DNA of 64,000 bases, taken from Acididesulfobacillus acetoxydans. GTDB taxonomy: Bacteria; Bacillota; Desulfitobacteriia; Desulfitobacteriales; Desulfitobacteriaceae. The position numbers and the translations under genes were made by a program. Shown one piece after another: positions 28,772 to 37,913 of the stretch. The notes under the pieces are model-generated. The model ran no database searches. It was not told the DNA's origin and saw nothing but the letters and a program-made list of their open reading frames with translations. Where the stretch lies: contig NZ_LR746496.1 in NCBI RefSeq assembly GCF_902729405.1, positions 4,402,001-4,466,000 of the forward strand, read 5' to 3'. Every line of letters starts with the position of its first letter. Within the stretch, counting starts at the first letter, position 1.

Positions 28772-30271
28772 GAGGACGTATGAAGTTTTGTGTAAATGGT
28801 TAAAACTACCAATAAGGAGTTGATCATTTATGCAAGATGTTAAAGACCGGTTAGCCCGTGAAGTCGCCAAGGACTGTAAGACCGTCGAAGACGTCCACAA
28901 CACGCTCAAAGACCTCTTCAGACGCACCCTGCAGGAGATTCTGGAAACCGAGATGAGCGACCATCTTGGTTATGAAAAACACAGTGTTGAGGGCAACAAT
29001 TCAGGCAACAGTCGCAATGGATATTCGAGAAAGACCATTCAAACACGTATGGGTGAAACAGAACTGGCGATTCCCCGGGATCGCAACGGCGAGTTTGAAC
29101 CACACATCATCAAGAAGTACGAGAAAAACGCCAGTGAACTCGAACAACAGATTATCGCGATGTATGCCAAAAGCATGTCGACCCGGGATATTGAAGCCCA
29201 TATGCGCGATATCTACGGCATTGATGTCTCAGCCGAGTTGGTCAGTAAAATCACGGACAAGGTCATGCCACTCGTCACAGAATGGCAATGCAGACCCCTT
29301 GAGCGTATCTATCCCATCGTCTTTCTGGACGCGATTCACTTCAAGGTTCGCAAAGATAATCGGATTGTCACCAAAGCCGCTTACTCTGTTTTGGGCCTGG
29401 ATGTACAAGGCCGTAAAGATATTCTTGGAATCTGGATTGGCGAAAGTGAAAGTGCCAGCTTCTGGCTCAGTGTCTGCAACGACTTAAAGAATCGGGGCGT
29501 AGAAGACATCCTAATTGCCAGCAAAGACGGGCTGACAGGCTTCTCAGAGGCCATAAACAGCGTTTTTCCCCGAACATCGATTCAACTGTGCGTGATTCAT
29601 CAGATTCGCAACTCCATGAAGTATATTTCCTTCAAAGATCGAAAGCCGGTGATGGCTGACTTAAAACAGGTTTACCAAGCGGCGACTTTGGATGAAGCCG
29701 AATTTGCTTTCGAAATGTTCAAAGAAAAATGGGGTAAGAAATTTCCATTGGTAATTCGTTCCTGGGAAAACAACTGGCTGGAGCTCACCACTTACTTTGC
29801 TTTCCCCCGAGAAATCCGCCGGCTGATTTATACAACCAATACAGTGGAAGCCTATCACCGACAACTGCGGAAAATCACGAAAACGAAAACGGCTTTTCCC
29901 ACGGATGATGCCCTACGAAAAATCGTTTACCTGGCAACCATGGAAATCACGAAGAAATGGACTATGCCCGTTCAAAATTGGGCAGAATGTATCTCACAGT
30001 TTGCGATACAATATGGGGACCGGCTCAGCGGTGCCCTCTAGTCAGGGGCTTCGCCCCTGGAGTTTATCGCCTTGGTTCTGCCCGTGAGGAAATGGAGTTG
30101 GAAAGGGAAACCTCGAACAGACAGTTCCCATTTCCTCCGGCAGAAACCAGCTGGGCGCTCAGGTTGCTCTCCAGCAGAGCCCTGCCCTCCCAGATTGGCA
30201 AGAGCCAGCTATATTCTAACCCAAAAATCTTTTGGGTAGAAATACCATTTACACAAAATAATTTACATTCC
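28772..30271 (+). mobile_element. IS256-family insertion in potA
   Basis: A 1500-bp element flanked by the direct repeat CGTAGCGGA (28763-28771 and 30272-30280); IS256 elements make 8-9-bp duplications. Its ends are imperfect inverted repeats sharing TTTTGTGTAAATGGT about 14 bases in. It contains one intact Mutator-type transposase. The perfect target repeat suggests a recent event. Confidence 0.9.
28830..30041 (+). CDS. IS256 family (Mutator-type) transposase
   Basis: A transposase of 403 residues, the usual size. The N-terminal region has EILETEMSDHLGYEKH and NSRNGYSRKTIQT. The DDE core has the first aspartate in YPIVFLDAIHFKVR, the CxxH-type block VIHQIRNSMKYI, and the glutamate in TTNTVEAYHRQLRK. 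The ATG is preceded by AAGGAG. It is in the same direction as the pot genes. All recognisable blocks are intact. Confidence 0.95.
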   Translation: MQDVKDRLAREVAKDCKTVEDVHNTLKDLFRRTLQEILETEMSDHLGYEKHSVEGNNSGNSRNGYSRKTIQTRMGETELAIPRDRNGEFEPHIIKKYEKNASELEQQIIAMYAKSMSTRDIEAHMRDIYGIDVSAELVSKITDKVMPLVTEWQCRPLERIYPIVFLDAIHFKVRKDNRIVTKAAYSVLGLDVQGRKDILGIWIGESESASFWLSVCNDLKNRGVEDILIASKDGLTGFSEAINSVFPRTSIQLCVIHQIRNSMKYISFKDRKPVMADLKQVYQAATLDEAEFAFEMFKEKWGKKFPLVIRSWENNWLELTTYFAFPREIRRLIYTTNTVEAYHRQLRKITKTKTAFPTDDALRKIVYLATMEITKKWTMPVQNWAECISQFAIQYGDRLSGAL

Positions 30272-30704
30272 CGTAGCGGATTTCATTGGTGAATCGAATA
30301 TCCTGGAAGCCAAAGTGGGAAATCGGGATGGCGCTGATCTCATCAGGGTTATCTTTGCTACAGGCCATGCCGCAGTCAAAGCCACAGGGCTTAAACCAGA
30401 CAAGACCGTATACGTATCTGTTCGCCCCGAAAAGCTTAAATGTGCCACCACTTCAGTACCTGGCTTCAACCTCAGAGGCCTTGTCAAGGAACATATCTAT
30501 GTTGGCTCGGTGATCAAGACCATAATTGAGTTGTCGAATAGGCAAGAGGTTACCATGAGTTTGCTCGCAGGCGCACCACTGATTCCGCTCGGCGAAACCG
30601 TGTGGGTTTATTGGGAAAAAGAAGACACCGTTGTCTTGCACGCCAATGAAGAGACTCCCAGTAGTCTCTGCGAGCAGGTGCCGAAAATCGAGGTGAGAGC
30701 ATGA
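30272..30704 (+). pseudogene. potA: potA, 3' part (TOBE domain)
   Basis: This is the C-terminal regulatory part of PotA downstream of the IS256 element: VADFIGESNILEAKVG, then the TOBE-like segments VYVSVRPEKLKC and GLVKEHIYVGSVIKTIIEL, and GETVWVYWEKEDTVVL. There is no suitable start near 30272. An internal ATG exists at 30315 without a ribosome site. Its stop overlaps the potB start (ATGA), so potB lost its natural coupling when the element entered. Confidence 0.88.
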
Positions 30705-31618
30705 GCACAATGACTACGCCTGAAGTTATGTTGTTGCCACCCGATGCAAACCACCAAAGGAAAGGGATACGTCTTTCGCGGCTCGCTCCTCTCATTCTAA
30801 TGGTCAGTCCCGCAATTCTTTGGCTGCTGCTTTTTGTTGTCGCTCCTCTCGTTTATGTACTTGTGATCAGCTTTTTGAAAAGGGGAACTTACGGCGGTGT
30901 TGTGGCAAGTTTCAACTTTCATAATTACTTGCGGATATGTGATCCCCTCTACCTAAACATTTACATTCTGTCCGTCATTATCGCGGCCGGTACAACTATG
31001 CTTTGCCTTTTAATCGGCTATCCATTCGCCTACATCATCGCCAAAGCAAACCCCCGCAATAAGAATATCCTGTTGACGCTCGTTATGCTCCCTTTCTGGA
31101 CCAACTCGCTCATCCGAACATATGGCTGGATTATCCTGTTGCGTACCGACGGCACCTTCAACACATTGCTAACTTGCGTCCACCTAATCAGTCATCCTAT
31201 TCAAATGCTTTATACAAACGGCGCGGTCATGCTCGGGATGGTATACACCCTATTTCCCTTCATGGTGTTGCCGCTCTACAGTTCCATTGAGAAACTCGAT
31301 CACTCCCTGCTTGAAGCTGCGAGTGATCTCGGCGCCGAGCCATGGCGGGCCTTTTTGCGGATAACCCTCCCCCTCACCGTACCAGGTATCTTTGCCGGCT
31401 GTATTCAAGTCTTTGTCCCTACACTTGGCTACTTCTTCATTAGTGACCTGTTAGGCGGCGGCAATTCCATGCTTGTCGGCAGCCTAATCCGGAATCAATT
31501 CCTGGCAGCAAGAGATTGGCCGTTCGGTGCGGCGTTATCCATCCTCCTGATTGCTTTCACCATCGCGGTGATCAGGATTTACAACCACTTCAGTGGCAGC
31601 AGTCTGGGAAATATATAA
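30701..31618 (+). CDS. potB: Polyamine ABC transporter permease PotB
   Basis: A membrane permease of 305 residues with six predicted helices. The cytoplasmic EAA loop that touches the ATPase is LLEAASDLGAEPWRAFLRITLPLTVPGIF. NSLIRTYGWIILLRTDGTFN is typical of PotB/PotH. The ATG overlaps the potA stop. It is followed by potC after 17 bp. Expression may now depend on readthrough from the IS256 element. Confidence 0.92.
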   Translation: MSTMTTPEVMLLPPDANHQRKGIRLSRLAPLILMVSPAILWLLLFVVAPLVYVLVISFLKRGTYGGVVASFNFHNYLRICDPLYLNIYILSVIIAAGTTMLCLLIGYPFAYIIAKANPRNKNILLTLVMLPFWTNSLIRTYGWIILLRTDGTFNTLLTCVHLISHPIQMLYTNGAVMLGMVYTLFPFMVLPLYSSIEKLDHSLLEAASDLGAEPWRAFLRITLPLTVPGIFAGCIQVFVPTLGYFFISDLLGGGNSMLVGSLIRNQFLAARDWPFGAALSILLIAFTIAVIRIYNHFSGSSLGNI

Positions 31619-31635
31619 CTAGAGGAGGGTGGACG

Positions 31636-32439
31636 TTGAGCGGACAGAAAAAAACATTGACCTACCTTCTGAAGGCAGCTTTCGTCACTTTGATCTATAT
31701 TTTCCTCTATCTTCCTATTACCATGATTATCTTTTTCTCGTTTAACACTTCAAAACTTAACATTGTCTTTAAGGGTTTCACCTTCCGCTGGTACAGCGTA
31801 ATGTTACAGAATACGGGTTTGATGTCTGCCCTGTGGAATACCGTAATAGTTGCCGTTTCTAACGTCGTCATCTCCGTATTCATCGGCACGCTTGCCGCAA
31901 TTGGTATGTTCCGCTATGAATTCAAGGGCAAAAACATCGTCGACTCATTTCTATATATCCCCATCGTTATACCTGAGATCGTCATGGGCATATCCCTGCT
32001 CGCATTCTTTCACATCATTAAGCTAAATCCGGGTATTATCACGCTAATCATAGCCCACGTTACCTTTTCCATGCCCTTCCTTGTAGTTACGGTACGCTCA
32101 CGTATTGCCGGGTACGACATGGCCGTAGAAGAGGCGGCGATGGATCTGGGTGCCACTCGCCTGCACACCCTTTTACGCGTCACCCTGCCCATAATCGCCC
32201 CAGGCGTTCTCGCCGGTGCTATGTTAGCATTCTCGCTGTCGCTCGACGACGTCATCGTCAGCTATTTTACTACAGGTCCAGATAGCACGACTCTTCCCAT
32301 CTATATCTATAACAAAGTTAAATGCGGGGTCTCCCCGGATGTAAATGCCATGATTACGGTGATTGTCATTGCCACCATGCTAATCTTATTTGTTCTGCGC
32401 ACTTTCGAGACCAAGAACTCCAAAAACGATCAGATCTAG
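31636..32439 (+). CDS. potC: Polyamine ABC transporter permease PotC
   Basis: A permease of 267 residues with six predicted helices. I start it at TTG 31636, six bases after GAGGAGGGT; a longer frame overlapping potB has no support. Typical PotC/PotI segments are LYLPITMIIFFSFN, the EAA loop AVEEAAMDLGATRLHTLLRVTLPIIAPG, and SLSLDDVIVSYFTTGPDSTTLPIYIYNKVK. It ends in TAG. The C-terminal helix ends in a short charged tail (FETKNSKNDQI). It is the last gene of the potDABC operon. Confidence 0.92.
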   Translation: MSGQKKTLTYLLKAAFVTLIYIFLYLPITMIIFFSFNTSKLNIVFKGFTFRWYSVMLQNTGLMSALWNTVIVAVSNVVISVFIGTLAAIGMFRYEFKGKNIVDSFLYIPIVIPEIVMGISLLAFFHIIKLNPGIITLIIAHVTFSMPFLVVTVRSRIAGYDMAVEEAAMDLGATRLHTLLRVTLPIIAPGVLAGAMLAFSLSLDDVIVSYFTTGPDSTTLPIYIYNKVKCGVSPDVNAMITVIVIATMLILFVLRTFETKNSKNDQI

Positions 32440-32880
32440 TGCCGCCCCGGGCGAAAAGTGGTGCCGCCTGTCCCACAGGAACCATTACAGTAGCGACGGA
32501 CACCTCGTTTATAATGACGCAAACTGTACAAATTGCAATCAATCTTTATCTCGGAATGCATCCTATTCTCTGGGGTCACGGAACCAAAGATACTGAACCG
32601 GCACTACGTAAATAAATCGACGGGAAGATTAAAGTTCTAACCATCGGGCCGGCGGGAAACACCTACTTGCGATGGCTTGCATCACTTCGGAGTTTTACCG
32701 GCAAGCCGGTAATGGAGGCATTGGAGCGGTTCTACAAGGAGTCTTTTGGCAGATTTCCATTTTCGTCAAAAATGATCGGTAGGGGATCTCCCATGATCTT
32801 AAGTCTCGGATCTAGGCGCGCTTGGTCCAGGAGATGTTCGGAAATCAGGATTTCGTCCAGCTTTAAAGTATTCTTAATCC
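32440..32880. other. Non-coding or decayed stretch after potC
   Basis: I see no intact gene here. Short open frames have no family resemblance. The minus-strand piece 32735-32880 continues, in a shifted frame, the GntR fragment next to it (LKLDEILISEHLLDQARLD) and may be the rest of that decayed gene. Confidence 0.4.
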
Positions 32881-33009
32881 TCACCATTCTGATCTTAGTG
32901 CCAATTCGTTTTCTGACAGCAAACGATCTCCCTGGGCATAATGCCCGTACTGGATCATTCTTATCAATTCTTCAGCAATCTGCTCCGAGGCTTTACGTCT
33001 GGCAATCAT
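32881..33009 (-). pseudogene. GntR-type regulator N-terminal fragment
   Basis: Translation gives MIARRKASEQIAEELIRMI, then a short GHYAQGDRLLSENELA. This matches the first winged-helix part of GntR regulators (usually YxQIAxxLRxxIxxGxYxPGDRLPSExELA). It stops at a TGA after 42 codons, before the recognition helix. No GGAGG precedes it. It is a decayed gene. Confidence 0.6.
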
Positions 33010-33178
33010 AGGCACCTAACCTTTACACGATCCATCTTAATTCATTATCCTGTTCGTCCGCTCTTTTGAGCCTTGCCCTACCGCGATTTTAGCACAAAAT
33101 CGGACTTTCTCCAAATTATTACCCCAGTCCAGCGTTCCGGAAATTCCTTCCCTGATTTTGTTGCCTAGCTAGTTTACA

Positions 33179-33508
33179 ATGTTGCCGGCTTTTCTTTCTT
33201 TTGCCGGTCACTTCACCTACCCCGTGCTCATGCCCTTCTACTTGCAAACCGTCTTGAACTATTCCGCCACTCAGGTGGGCATCCTGATGGCTGCTTTTCC
33301 CCTGGCCATGGCAATAGCCGCTCCTTTGAGCGGCTACGCTTCGGATAAATATGGTCCGGTCGCCGGCGGCCTCAACGCCCTCGTGCGCAACGTGGGAATG
33401 ATCGTACGTGAGCCCGCTCCGGCCGCTTTAAGGAAGGCGCCAGTTTGCCTGTTCCAACCGCAAGAAATCATTACGTTCTTTTCCAGTCATCGTCAAAGAC
33501 AGAGTTGA
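33179..33508 (+). pseudogene. MFS transporter fragment (DHA2-like)
   Basis: About 75 residues from the middle of a drug:H+ antiporter of the EmrB/QacA group: PVLMPFYLQTVLNYSATQVGIL, then a third helix and the typical GYASDKYGPV loop. Both ends are missing. The last 30 residues are unrelated, so a rearrangement has joined it to other DNA. Confidence 0.7.
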
Positions 33509-33597
33509 CTTGGAAGACACCTAGTCTTTTCAGCTCCTTGAGTGTTTCCAGCGACATCGCCGCTCCGCAGTTAACCTGGATCGCCCTTATTTGTATA

Positions 33598-33642
33598 ACT
33601 GCCAGCACCCGTCCTTAATGTCGAACAGGGTGCTGGCAGTAA
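33598..33642 (+). terminator. Hairpin in decayed region
   Basis: CTGCCAGCACCC and GGGTGCTGGCAG form a perfect 12-bp stem around a loop of about 20 bases. It may be the terminator of a former gene. There is no T run. Confidence 0.4.
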
Positions 33643-33687
33643 GTTTGAACTAACAGGATGAAAGAAAGTTGCAGCGAGGAGACAAGA

Positions 33688-33890
33688 ATGAGGAAAATCG
33701 CAATGCGCACCCCTTTAGTCGAGATGGATGGAGACGAAATGACCCGGATTATCTGGCAAGCCATCAAGGACATATTGCTTTACCCCTATATCGATTTACA
33801 GACGGAGTACTACGATCTTGGCCTAAAGAAGAGAGATGAGACCGGAGAATTTACGATGAGGAATATCGGGAAAAATTCCAAGCAGCCGGG
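33688..33890 (+). pseudogene. icd: Isocitrate dehydrogenase N-terminal fragment
   Basis: The ATG at 33688 follows GAGGAG and starts a protein matching the first 60 residues of eukaryote-type NADP isocitrate dehydrogenase: MRTPLVEMDGDEMTRIIWQ, then YIDLQTEYYDLGLKKRDETG. Homology then stops at FTMRNIGKNSKQ, where the DNA runs into a decayed ATPase gene on the other strand. The full enzyme has about 400 residues. It is clearly a truncated gene with its ribosome site left intact. Confidence 0.85.
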
Positions 33891-33892
33891 AT

Positions 33893-34192
33893 CGCTAAGG
33901 CTCTTTCACAAGCCTGTATCTCATCAAAAACAATCAGGGTCTCCCCCTCTTTGTCCGCTTTTGGCCGAAAGCTCCCTTATAATCCTTTCGGGGTTTAAAT
34001 CACGCTCAAAGATGGCGGCGATTTCAGCCGAATCTTCCATACTGAAATAGACAGTGTTCTTAATAATACTCCTTGCCAAAGGTAAGAGCGCTGTAAGTCT
34101 TGCCTACCTGCCTGGCCCCATACAAGATTAAGGGCATTCTGTTCTTCCTGTTTTCTCCATTCCAGAAGTTTCTTTGTTATTTTTCGTTCCAT
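33893..34192 (-). pseudogene. AAA ATPase (DUF4143-type) fragment with frameshifts
   Basis: Starting at ATG 34192 the protein reads MERKITKKLLEWRKQEEQNAL and then, in shifted frames, LILYGARQVGKTYSALTFGK (the P-loop), NTVYFSMEDSAEIAAIFERD and LIVFDEIQA. These are the first blocks of the AAA family with a C-terminal DUF4143 domain, often encoded near toxin or mobile genes. At least two frameshifts and loss of the 3' two thirds make it a pseudogene. Confidence 0.75.
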
Positions 34193-34418
34193 AAAGTATT
34201 TACCTCTTACACTTATTGTACCCATATCATGTGTTCGGTCAACGCGCTTAAACGAAGAGGGCAAACACTAGGAGAGACTCGGCTGGCGCCAAGACATTCG
34301 GTCGATCCGTCCAACTTTTAATCGGGGTTTAATTCCACTTGCAGGGAGAATTAATCTTCCGGGGTTATGATTACTTTGGGGTCAAAAATAAGCCCCAAAT
34401 TAAAGGAGGTATGTTTGC

Positions 34419-34790
34419 ATGAAGAAATCTCTGATCGCCACTACCGGAACTCTTGCCCTGGCCGGTGCCTTGGCCGGTCTCGGCGCTTTCGGCGGCATGG
34501 CTCTCGCCGCCACACCCACCCCCGTTGCCAATCCAACCGCCGTGGTCAGCCCTTCCGCCCCCGGAACAGCAGCGGTTCAAACGGCCGCCAAGTCCGACAC
34601 AGAAAAATCCACGGAAAGTAAAAAAGCCGAAACCGACAAAATCAACTACCAGTACCAAGAGCAGGGTAACCACCAAGGGAACAATGGGACCCCCGATAAG
34701 GCGGGAACTTCTTCCGCTGAAAAGAAGTCCGCGGAAGCATCTCCTTCCGGCCCGGACACAGACACTTTACAAGTGCAAGTTCAGCAATAG
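34419..34790 (+). CDS. Small secreted low-complexity protein
   Basis: A 123-residue protein with a clear signal peptide (MKKSLIATTGTLALAGALAG, continuing to a likely cut after ALAA). The mature part is rich in Pro, Thr, Ser, Ala, Lys and Glu and is probably unstructured, with no cysteines and no anchor. AAAGGAGG lies eight bases ahead of the ATG, and a strong terminator follows, so it is a single-gene unit. I do not recognise a family. The signal-peptide style resembles that of the DUF5666 protein at 8042. Confidence 0.7.
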   Translation: MKKSLIATTGTLALAGALAGLGAFGGMALAATPTPVANPTAVVSPSAPGTAAVQTAAKSDTEKSTESKKAETDKINYQYQEQGNHQGNNGTPDKAGTSSAEKKSAEASPSGPDTDTLQVQVQQ

Positions 34791-34810
34791 CCATTAAAGA
34801 AGAATAAATC

Positions 34811-34841
34811 AAAGAGGACGCCCCCTGGGGCGTCCTCTTTG
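34811..34841. terminator. Bidirectional terminator
   Basis: AAAGAGGACGCCCC and GGGGCGTCCTCTTT form a perfect 14-bp stem with a two-base loop and a short T or A run on either side. It serves the small secreted protein gene and possibly the opposing ChrB genes. Confidence 0.85.
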
Positions 34842-34902
34842 CCGGGCCGGAGTCGCTGCTTCACCCAGGACCGCTTGAACGATTTCCCATATTCATGACC
34901 GA

Positions 34903-35328
34903 TCATAGCCCCTTTTCATCGCCAAGATAGGCATAGAGGCCATCAAAGATCGAGTAACCTTTCCGCAACGCTTCCGCATCGTCCCGACAGATCTTGCGCA
35001 GGCCCCGGCAGACCCAGTCAAGGCCGACCGCCGCCGCTTCCAGGGATACTTCCTGAATGGTGTCGGCCTCGTCGACAAGACGCGCCAGGCGTTCCAAGAT
35101 AGGATCCTGAATGCCGTACTCCCGCAAGATCGTGTGAAAGGTACAGTGACCGCGCCGATGAGAGAGACGGACCCCGGGAATATCAAAAAGCTCGGCGCCC
35201 GCGGGAGCCGGCGGGGCTGCCTGTTTGGGGAGAAAGGCAAACTCAGCGTCTGGATCAATATGCCGGACGATCAACCATGCGCTGGCCATCCGATCAATCC
35301 CCACAGTTTCCCACGTAACCCATTGCAT
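34903..35328 (-). CDS. ChrB-type protein, C-terminal domain
   Basis: A 141-residue protein matching the C-terminal domain of ChrB, linked to chromate resistance. Features are WVTWETVGIDRMASAWLIVRHIDPDAEFAFLP, the HCTFHTILREYG segment with metal-type histidines, and LARLVDEAD. In many bacteria this domain is fused to the ChrB N-terminal domain; here the N-terminal domain is a separate gene ending 6 bp upstream. It lies in a region of decayed genes and mobile elements with a second copy of the domain at 36017, consistent with transfer. No ChrA transporter is in view. Confidence 0.82.
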   Translation of the reverse strand: MQWVTWETVGIDRMASAWLIVRHIDPDAEFAFLPKQAAPPAPAGAELFDIPGVRLSHRRGHCTFHTILREYGIQDPILERLARLVDEADTIQEVSLEAAAVGLDWVCRGLRKICRDDAEALRKGYSIFDGLYAYLGDEKGL

Positions 35329-35334
35329 GGTGGT

Positions 35335-35760
35335 CTATTCCTCCCGTGCGCGCGTAAGCGCATCATAGATTTGCTGTCCCAGAGAGCAGGCGAAATAATC
35401 CCGGCGGCGCACTTCTTGAAATTGACGCGATAGGGCGGACAGATCGGGGGCATCCTGCTGGAGCGCCTGCCAGAGTGGCTCGTATTCCCGCTCGCTGGCA
35501 GCCAGGAATCGATTGATGAGGGTCTGCTCCTGGCCAGGAAGCGTTAAATGGGCTTGCCACAGCATCGCCTCTCCATGCACGTCCGCAATTTCAGTGACGA
35601 GCCACTGAAATTGTTCGTAGGTCCAAGCCGTATCCGGCAGCACCCACACCGAATCATGCAACAAGATAGCGCCGAGATTCTTCAATTTGCGCCAGACGTA
35701 AACACGTCTGGCGCTCGGGCTCGGTGGCACCCGATAGTGCAACAAAACCCATTGACGCAC
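35335..35760 (-). CDS. ChrB-type protein, N-terminal domain
   Basis: A 141-residue protein like the N-terminal domain of ChrB: WVLLHYRVPPSPSARRVYVWRKLKNLGAILLHDSVWVLP, EQFQWLVTEI, and ARRRDYF-like QEVRRRDYF. This half is the regulatory part in chromate-responsive ChrB. Only 6 bp separate it from the gene for the C-terminal half, so both halves are probably made together and may associate. The split looks natural rather than a recent frameshift, since both ends carry good start and stop signals. Confidence 0.8.
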   Translation of the reverse strand: MRQWVLLHYRVPPSPSARRVYVWRKLKNLGAILLHDSVWVLPDTAWTYEQFQWLVTEIADVHGEAMLWQAHLTLPGQEQTLINRFLAASEREYEPLWQALQQDAPDLSALSRQFQEVRRRDYFACSLGQQIYDALTRAREE

Positions 35761-36016
35761 AGGAACCCTCCTCGGTGATTATCCCGGCTAACCTCACGAT
35801 AAGCCGGTTCTTCTCCCAGCTTGGTTTGGGGACCATCCCATTTAGCCGCGCAATACAAGCTTGAATGAAATCAGCATATCATATTTGACCCCGATCTTCC
35901 AATCAGGCCGTCATTATAGAAAAGATTGCTGCGATAGGACGATAGGATTGACACCGGCACTGGGGCCGAGTACACTGTAACAGTGGTTACATTAATTGCT
36001 GAGGAGGACGAAAGTA

Positions 36017-36460
36017 ATGAAATGGGTAACGCACGAGAGCGCCAACGTGGATCGGGTAGCCTGTCCCTGGTTGATTAAACGCTTCGTGGACCCCGACGCC
36101 GAGTTCTTCTATGTCCCTGCCGCGGAGGTGCATGCCATCGCCGAACGGGACGGAGCGATCTCCTATGATGTTCCCAATGTGGAACTCGGGCATGTCGACG
36201 GCCGCTGCTCCTTTGAGTCGATTATCCTGAAGTATGACTTGGGCGGGGATCCCGCGCTTGCCGCACTGGCCCGGGTAGTACACGCGGCGGACGTGAAGAG
36301 CGATCTCGACTCCTCACCGTTGGGCCCTGGTCTCAAAGCCATTGCCCGGGGCTTTAAGGAGATGTTGGGAACTGATGATCATCGGAAGATTGAGTTGGAA
36401 AGCCCGATGTATGATGCGTTGTACCGGTATTTCCAACTGGAATTAGACACCGCCCGGTAG
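36017..36460 (+). CDS. ChrB C-terminal-domain protein, second copy
   Basis: A 147-residue protein starting at MKWVTHES (GAGGAGG precedes). It has the same domain as the protein at 34903: DRVACPWLIKRFVDPDAEFFYVP, CSFESIILKYDLGGD, and LARVVHAAD. The two copies are divergent in sequence and in orientation. An MFS transporter gene follows on the same strand after 180 bp. That pairing is known in chromate-type loci, but here the transporter gene is cut short. Confidence 0.82.
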   Translation: MKWVTHESANVDRVACPWLIKRFVDPDAEFFYVPAAEVHAIAERDGAISYDVPNVELGHVDGRCSFESIILKYDLGGDPALAALARVVHAADVKSDLDSSPLGPGLKAIARGFKEMLGTDDHRKIELESPMYDALYRYFQLELDTAR

Positions 36461-36637
36461 CACAGAAAGAGACGGAGGAAACTGCATGTTACGGCGGTTA
36501 ATCGGGAAAATCACAAGAAAACCCGGAATGCACACCCTCGCCTTCGATGCCGTCCGCCAGCACCTGTATGTGTTCTTGCCGCTATCCGACCGGTCCGCTG
36601 TATATCGGAAAACGGATAGGGAGGATGAATCCCCGGC

Positions 36638-37477
36638 ATGAATGAACCGCAGAGACTGCCCTTCGGAGTCGTTGGCCAATTGTTGCTTGCTCGTACCCTT
36701 CGTGAGATGGCGTTTGGCGCGATGGCCATCATCTTGCCGGTCTATTGGCGCAAAACTGGGCTTTCGCTTCCCGCTATTGGGGTGCTTTTCACGCTTGCGC
36801 TTCTGGGATCGTCGACGCTCGCCGTGCTGTTGGGACGCTACGTGAACCGGGTGGGACGACGGCGCGTGCTCCTCGTGGCCAGCGCTTTATGGGTGATCAC
36901 TACGCCCTTGTTGTTCCTGGGCAACCTGGGAGGGCTGGCGATTGTCGCGGTGCTGGGGACGCTCAGTCCGAACGGCAAGGAAGTCGGACCGTTTCTGGCG
37001 GTTGAACAGGCGGCGCTCGCCCGGCTTTATTCGGGCCAGACGCGGGTGCGCGCCTACGCCTGGTTTAACCTAGTCGGGTACACCGCCACTGCGGCTGGGG
37101 CTGTGCTGGCCGGAGTTTTGGGATTGGTAGGCGGTGGCGGCGGGTCGGTCTGGCCGTTCCATCTGGCCATCGCGGGCTACGGGGTCATAGGACTAGTTCA
37201 GATGATTCTGTACTTGCGTCTGCCGGCCGCCGTCGAGCTGCCGGTGCAGGAACACGGATCCACTAACCGGCCGGCTGCCGCGTACACGCCGTCAAGCCCC
37301 GTTCGTCGGTTTGTCTATACACTCTCGGGACTCTTTGCGCTGGACGCGCTGGGCGCCGGATTCCTATCTAAAACTTATTATGGTGGGGATTGCCAAGACA
37401 TCTTGGACATGTCCGGATATACGCATGCCCCTTTTCGGCTGAAAAAGGGTAAACGAAAGGCAGCCGCCTTGGATTAA
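36638..37477 (+). pseudogene. MFS transporter, truncated
   Basis: About 240 residues of a 12-helix MFS transporter (RTLREMAFGAMAIILPVYW, loop VNRVGRRRVLLV, FVYTLSGLFALDALGAGFL). Only seven helices are present. After GFLSKT the frame enters unrelated DNA and ends 35 codons later with a basic, non-membrane tail. The ATG at 36638 lacks a strong ribosome site. It is a 3'-truncated gene, joined to foreign DNA near 37365. Confidence 0.75.
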
Positions 37478-37489
37478 GCGGCTGCCATG
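37458..37489 (+). terminator. Hairpin after truncated MFS gene
   Basis: GGCAGCCGC and GCGGCTGCC form a perfect 9-bp stem with a nine-base loop, overlapping the last codons of the open frame. Confidence 0.5.
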
Positions 37490-37866
37490 TGTTTCCACTA
37501 ATTTAGGGTAGGCTTCGCCTCCCTTGTTTAAGTCTATTTAATCGCGATTTCGGGCGATTTACAAGGCTTTTCGGGGGGATTGCGAAAATATTCTTGGGGC
37601 AGTGCTTTTGGGACGCGCTTCCGGTCAATTTGATTTTTTGCCCGGCCTACTTTGCATTTTCTCAAGGGGAAGTGACCGAAGGGGCACCCGGGGGCAAAAG
37701 CAGAGTAAACAAAAAAAGCCGGGAAGTAACTCCCCGCTCACGTCTTATCCCTCTTATTCTTTTGTGAGCTTACCCCCATTGTGGTTAAATTCAGTGGTCA
37801 AAATGTCCTTACTGGAAATAAGTAGAAGCGGGCTTTCTTCAAACCCGCTTCCCATAAGGCTTTAGA
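37490..37866. other. Non-coding stretch with terminator hairpin
   Basis: No gene is seen. The block near 37566 (GGGGATTGC...) resembles the one near 37383, perhaps short repeats left by an element. At 37826-37852 GAAGCGGG and CCCGCTTC form a stem with an 11-base loop, probably the terminator of the tRNA locus that follows. Confidence 0.4.
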
Positions 37867-37913
37867 TGGTGGGCGATACTGGGATCGAACCAGTGACCTC
37901 ATCCGTGTGAAGG
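37867..37913 (-). tRNA. tRNA-Val(CAC) 3' fragment, likely integration scar
   Basis: The minus strand holds the 3' half of a tRNA. It includes the anticodon loop TTCACAC (CAC, valine), the 3' side of the anticodon stem, the variable loop, a perfect T arm (ACTGG TTCGATC CCAGT), the acceptor 3' strand ATCGCCC, discriminator A and CCA. The 5' half is absent: sequence upstream of the anticodon loop no longer pairs. Such 3' halves are what site-specific integrases leave as attachment sites. No integrase gene remains nearby. Confidence 0.75.
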
